Assembly: GCA_003164415.1 (NCBI GenBank)
Contig: PLTK01000057.1
Span: 1 to 8,897 of the forward strand
Source of the DNA: Methanobacterium sp.
GTDB lineage: Archaea; Methanobacteriota; Methanobacteria; Methanobacteriales; Methanobacteriaceae
Direction of reading: 5' to 3'
Length of the DNA stretch: 8,897 nt
Made by a program: the position numbers and the translations under genes. The notes beneath the pieces are model-generated. The model had not been told where the DNA came from, searched no databases, and was given only the letters and a program-made list of their open reading frames with translations. Below, one piece after another: positions 6,128-8,897 of the stretch. The stretch's first letter is position 1. Each line of letters begins with the position of its first letter.

Positions 6128-6964
6128 TTATTTAGGTAGAGTTTTTCTATAAATATCTTTCATTAGCAAAGCATCTTGGTCTATCACTGGACTTTCACAG
6201 ATAACAGTAATATCCCATCCACATTCAATAATTTCCTCAATGAAAGGTGTTAATGGAGGACCATAATTCTCATCTGAGAGTATATGATGTTTTCTTTCTC
6301 CAGCATTAGTATATTCGATATGGGTGAAGTGACAATGTAAGAATTTAATGCCTAATTCATTCTCCAGTTTCTGAAAAATTTTACCATAATCCTCCCTAGT
6401 ATTGATCTTTCCTCCAGATCTGGCATAAAGATGTGCGAAATCTACTGTGGGTTCAAAATGATCAAAGGAACTGCAAATTTCAATTATCTCATCTAAATTT
6501 CCAAGTTGTGACTTTTTACCCGTTGTTTCTGGTGCGAAACAAAAATCTTTAACATCCAGTGTATCTAACTTATCCAATATCTGGGTTATAGCGGTCTTAC
6601 ATCTTTTCATTGCTTCTTCAGAGGAGTATGTAGTATAAAATCCTGGATGAAAAACTGTTCTATAAGCTCCCATCCATTCTGAAGCTTTAGCAGACTGAAC
6701 CAATCTCTGGATGGATCTATCTATCACATCATCCTTGTTAGATGAAAGATTTATATAATATGGTGCATGCATGGAAACTAGTACATCCTCATCTTCGGAG
6801 TTTTTTTTAAGATCTAAAGCAGATGTCTGTGAAATTTTAACTCCATATGTAGCCTGATATTCATATGCTTCGAGTCCTTCAGCTCGTATATATGTACATG
6901 CATCTTTTGCATTTCCAGAATAGTTTATAGGCCTTCCAGCTGGTCCAAATCTAACATCTACCAT
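6128..6964 (-). CDS. Endonuclease IV-like TIM-barrel protein
   Basis: This 278-residue cytoplasmic protein belongs to the xylose isomerase-like TIM-barrel superfamily, in the archaeal branch related to AP endonuclease IV (Nfo). Eight of the nine zinc ligands of E. coli endonuclease IV have counterparts: His66 (HAPY), His106 (FHPG), Glu146 (PETTG), Asp175 and His178 (DFAH), His212 (HFTHIEY), His227 and Glu257 (CESP). Most spacings equal those of the E. coli enzyme. The ninth, Asp229 in E. coli, is Lys225 here (GERKHH), so the third zinc site is altered. Such homologues are usually annotated as endonuclease IV, but cleavage of abasic DNA is not assured; another metal-dependent hydrolase or isomerase role is possible. 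AGGGG lies 5 bases before the ATG, and the N-terminal RFGPAG is typical of this branch. The gene follows trxB after 75 bases, with a T7 tract between them, so it probably has its own promoter. Confidence 0.82.
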   Translation of the reverse strand: MVDVRFGPAGRPINYSGNAKDACTYIRAEGLEAYEYQATYGVKISQTSALDLKKNSEDEDVLVSMHAPYYINLSSNKDDVIDRSIQRLVQSAKASEWMGAYRTVFHPGFYTTYSSEEAMKRCKTAITQILDKLDTLDVKDFCFAPETTGKKSQLGNLDEIIEICSSFDHFEPTVDFAHLYARSGGKINTREDYGKIFQKLENELGIKFLHCHFTHIEYTNAGERKHHILSDENYGPPLTPFIEEIIECGWDITVICESPVIDQDALLMKDIYRKTLPK

Positions 6965-7001
6965 TTTTTCCCCTAATAGTTAATATGTTCCAAGAGTTTA
7001 A

Positions 7002-7009
7002 AATTTAAA
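7002..7009 (-). promoter_or_regulatory. Possible TATA box for the endonuclease IV-like gene
   Basis: The - strand reads TTTAAATT. It would start transcription near 6979, giving a short leader of about 15 bases that still contains the AGGGG site at 6970-6974. It sits just downstream of the presumed trxB terminator. The match is weak in AT-rich DNA. Confidence 0.28.
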
Positions 7010-7021
7010 GATAAGAATTAT

Positions 7022-7028
7022 AAAAAAA
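7022..7028 (-). terminator. Oligo-T terminator after trxB
   Basis: On the - strand a T7 run starts 11 bases after the trxB stop codon, consistent with termination before the next gene. Confidence 0.45.
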
Positions 7029-7039
7029 TAAAATTTTAT

Positions 7040-7954
7040 TTATTCAAATTGTTTCACATAGTCATAGGCATTAACAGCAGCAGATGCACCCTCACCACAA
7101 GACACAACTAACTGGTTTACACCACCAGTTATATCACCAGCTGCAAATACGCCATCAATATTAGTTTTATACTCTTTATCCGTTATTATATAATTATTAG
7201 AATTGATTTCTACACCTAATTTATTTGCAATTTTACTATTTGGTTCTTCTCCAACTGCAATAAAAATACCATTAACATTCAGAACATCATCAACATCAGT
7301 TTTTCTGTTACGGATTTTAACACTCTTAACAAACATATCACCCTCGATTTCTGTTAAAACAGTGTTCCATAAAATAGGTATGCCCTCATCTTCAAGTTTT
7401 TTAATGAGGTAATCTTGAGCTCTTAATTCATCTCTTCTGTGGATTATTTTAACGTTAACACCAATATCATGGAGATGCAAAGCATGCTCTGCAGCAGAGT
7501 TTCCTCCCCCAACAACAATTACATCCCTATTTTTAAATAACATTCCATCACAAATGGAACAGTATGATATACCCTTTCCTACAAATTCAGTTTCCCCTTT
7601 AACTCCCAATTTACGGTAGGTTGTTCCTGAGCAGAATATTATCGCAGTTGTAGAATATTCAGACTTATTTGTGGTTAACAATAGCTTTTTATTGTCTTTT
7701 TGAACTTCTAATAATTCTTCATTCTCCCTTATTTCAATATATTTTTCTGCTTGTTCACCTATTTTTTTTAACAAATCTAAACCGGGTATTGAATTAAAGC
7801 CCGGATAATTCAAAATAACAGGTGCAGTGTTAGCATTTCCTCCCCTAACACCCTTTTCAATAATTAATGATCTTAATCCTTCCCTTCCTGCATATATCCC
7901 TGCTGTGAGTCCTGCAGGCCCTGCTCCTACGATTATAACGTCATATTCTTCCAT
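7040..7954 (-). CDS. trxB: Thioredoxin-disulfide reductase
   Basis: This 304-residue flavoprotein reduces thioredoxin with electrons passed from a nicotinamide through FAD and a redox-active disulfide. The FAD-binding motif is VGAGPAG (9-15) and the C-terminal FAD motif is AAGDITGG (271-278). The redox pair is Cys132-Ser-Ile-Cys135 followed by Asp136, a variant of the usual CATCD. The second nucleotide site has VGGGNSAAE (148-156) and HRRDELRA (172-179). The HRRxxxR pattern binds the 2'-phosphate of NADPH in this family, so NADPH is the likely donor rather than F420H2, which is used by a known methanogen variant that lacks this motif. Length is normal for the low-molecular-weight type. AGGTGG (7960-7965) stands 5 bases before the ATG. 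The gene follows gatE by 70 bases without a T tract between, so partial read-through from gatE is possible. No thioredoxin gene lies in the window. Confidence 0.94.
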   Translation of the reverse strand: MEEYDVIIVGAGPAGLTAGIYAGREGLRSLIIEKGVRGGNANTAPVILNYPGFNSIPGLDLLKKIGEQAEKYIEIRENEELLEVQKDNKKLLLTTNKSEYSTTAIIFCSGTTYRKLGVKGETEFVGKGISYCSICDGMLFKNRDVIVVGGGNSAAEHALHLHDIGVNVKIIHRRDELRAQDYLIKKLEDEGIPILWNTVLTEIEGDMFVKSVKIRNRKTDVDDVLNVNGIFIAVGEEPNSKIANKLGVEINSNNYIITDKEYKTNIDGVFAAGDITGGVNQLVVSCGEGASAAVNAYDYVKQFE

Positions 7955-8024
7955 TTAAACCACCTGGTGTAAATTAAATTTTATATGAAATAACAGTTAA
8001 TATTCGAATTTTTTCTATTTCAAA

Positions 8025-8897
8025 CTACTTAATATTCTGTATTTTATCCCTCAAAAGTTTATTTACGAGTTTACCATCTGCCTTGCCCTTTAACTTCTGC
8101 ATGGATTTACCCATTAAAGCTCCCATAGCACCTATTCCACGATCTTCTACCATTTTTTTATTTTCTAATATTAACTCATCTATTATATCTTCAACCTCTT
8201 GCTCTGAGAGCATGATAAGATTGAGTTTTATTGATGTTTCCTTTGGAGTGGTATTTTCATTGATTGAACCTACCAGAACATCTGAAATTACTTCTTTAGC
8301 TATATTTCCTGCTTCAACCAGTGCAAATGTTTCTTTAAGTATCATCCGGTCAATCTTTGAGACATCTAGTCCTTCTCTTCTGAGTTCTTTTAGAGTGTAT
8401 GCGAGTACAGATCCAACTGTTGTTGGGTCAATTTTTGATGATGACATTATATATTCAAAATCATCTACCTTATCTAATCGAACTAATTGTGATGCCATAT
8501 CCTCACTTAAGTCGTATTGTTCAATAATTCTAACTTTCTTTTCAACAGGTAACTCCGGTAGATTAGATCTAATTTTTTTAATATGTTCTCGACTTATTAC
8601 TGTCGTTTGAATATCTGTTTCAACATACATACGGCTGGCAGTTGGAAGTGGCCTTAGATAATCACTATTAGCATTATCCAACACCTTTCTTGTTTCTTCT
8701 GGAACTTCAGTAATAGCTATTTTTGCTCTTCTCTGAACTTCTGTGATGGCATTTCTTGCCTTTTCTTCTTCATCTGCTACTATTATGAAAGCATCATTTG
8801 TTGATAATTTCAGAAGTTTTGAAACATCTTCAACTTCTTTGCAAGTTATTCCATATGCTGGAAGTTCATCTGTGTGGAATATTCCTGATACTCCCAT
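8025..8897 (-). CDS. gatE: Glu-tRNA(Gln) amidotransferase subunit E, C-terminal part, cut by window end
   Basis: GatE is the archaea-specific subunit that, with the asparaginase-like GatD, phosphorylates and amidates Glu-tRNA(Gln) to Gln-tRNA(Gln). About 290 C-terminal residues of a protein of roughly 620 are present. The Met at the window edge sits inside the conserved stretch GIFHTDELPAYGI (5-17 of the visible part) and is an internal residue, so the gene continues to the right outside. The visible part holds the end of the inserted GAD domain shared with bacterial AspRS (about 1-75), the end of the GatB/E core with RPLPTASRMYVETDI (82-96), then a helical middle domain and the YqeY-like C-terminal domain (about 150-290) that contacts tRNA, ending in GALMGKSMQKLKGKADGKLV. 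The GAD insertion distinguishes it from GatB. The catalytic kinase site lies in the missing half. The stop is TAG. gatD is not in the window. Confidence 0.95.
   Translation of the reverse strand: MGVSGIFHTDELPAYGITCKEVEDVSKLLKLSTNDAFIIVADEEEKARNAITEVQRRAKIAITEVPEETRKVLDNANSDYLRPLPTASRMYVETDIQTTVISREHIKKIRSNLPELPVEKKVRIIEQYDLSEDMASQLVRLDKVDDFEYIMSSSKIDPTTVGSVLAYTLKELRREGLDVSKIDRMILKETFALVEAGNIAKEVISDVLVGSINENTTPKETSIKLNLIMLSEQEVEDIIDELILENKKMVEDRGIGAMGALMGKSMQKLKGKADGKLVNKLLRDKIQNIK

Noticed and set aside
7961..7969. CACCTGGTG inverted repeat over the trxB ribosome binding site
   Set aside because: The arms are only 4 bases with a single central base, too short to propose an operator or hairpin.
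8083..8610. Long + strand open frame of 175 codons opposite gatE
   Set aside because: It is antisense to a highly conserved gene, Ser/Ile-rich in composition as expected of a mirror frame, and has no recognisable domain.
8895..8897. ATG at the right edge as the start of gatE
   Set aside because: It lies in a conserved internal stretch of the GAD-domain region; GatE is about twice as long.
1..8897. A novel defence, mobile or CRISPR-like system
   Set aside because: No repeats, transposase, integrase, toxin-antitoxin or nuclease cluster is visible; the genes are core methanogen functions.

Overview
The window comes from a hydrogenotrophic methanogenic archaeon, most probably of the order Methanobacteriales (a Methanobacterium or close relative). 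The evidence is the methyl-coenzyme M reductase activation ATPase AtwA, a methanogenesis marker 9 protein, and the archaea-only amidotransferase subunit GatE. The DNA is visibly AT-rich, with AT-only spacers, purine-rich Shine-Dalgarno sites and oligo-T stretches just after stop codons, as expected for such genomes. Genus-level placement is inference.

The left part (1-3541) is read on the + strand: the C-terminal part of atwA, then a small eight-cysteine protein with methanogenesis marker domain 9, a precorrin-2 dehydrogenase (sirC/Met8 type) and, after 71 bases, hemA (glutamyl-tRNA reductase). The first three genes are separated by 5 bases and 1 base and are almost certainly one operon. HemA makes the first committed tetrapyrrole precursor and the SirC-type enzyme makes sirohydrochlorin, the branch point to siroheme, cobalamin and nickel cofactor F430. 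AtwA activates the F430 enzyme MCR. The cluster therefore reads as cofactor supply plus enzyme activation for MCR, with the marker 9 protein, of unknown function, in the middle. A T9 tract follows hemA directly.

The right part (3729-8897) is read on the - strand, converging on hemA. In transcription order it holds the C-terminal part of gatE (tRNA-dependent amidotransferase), trxB (thioredoxin reductase with an NADPH-type motif), an endonuclease IV-like TIM-barrel protein, a single-domain AAA ATPase with an unusual pore loop and arginine-finger region, and a DUF4013 membrane protein. The spacers of 70, 75, 312 and 233 bases, with T tracts after trxB, the TIM-barrel gene and the AAA gene, suggest mostly single-gene transcription units rather than one operon.

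There is no sign of mobile elements, CRISPR arrays, tRNA or rRNA genes. The window is mainly core methanogen chromosome. The most interesting points are the marker 9 protein and its context, the altered third metal site of the endonuclease IV homologue, and the atypical AAA ATPase.
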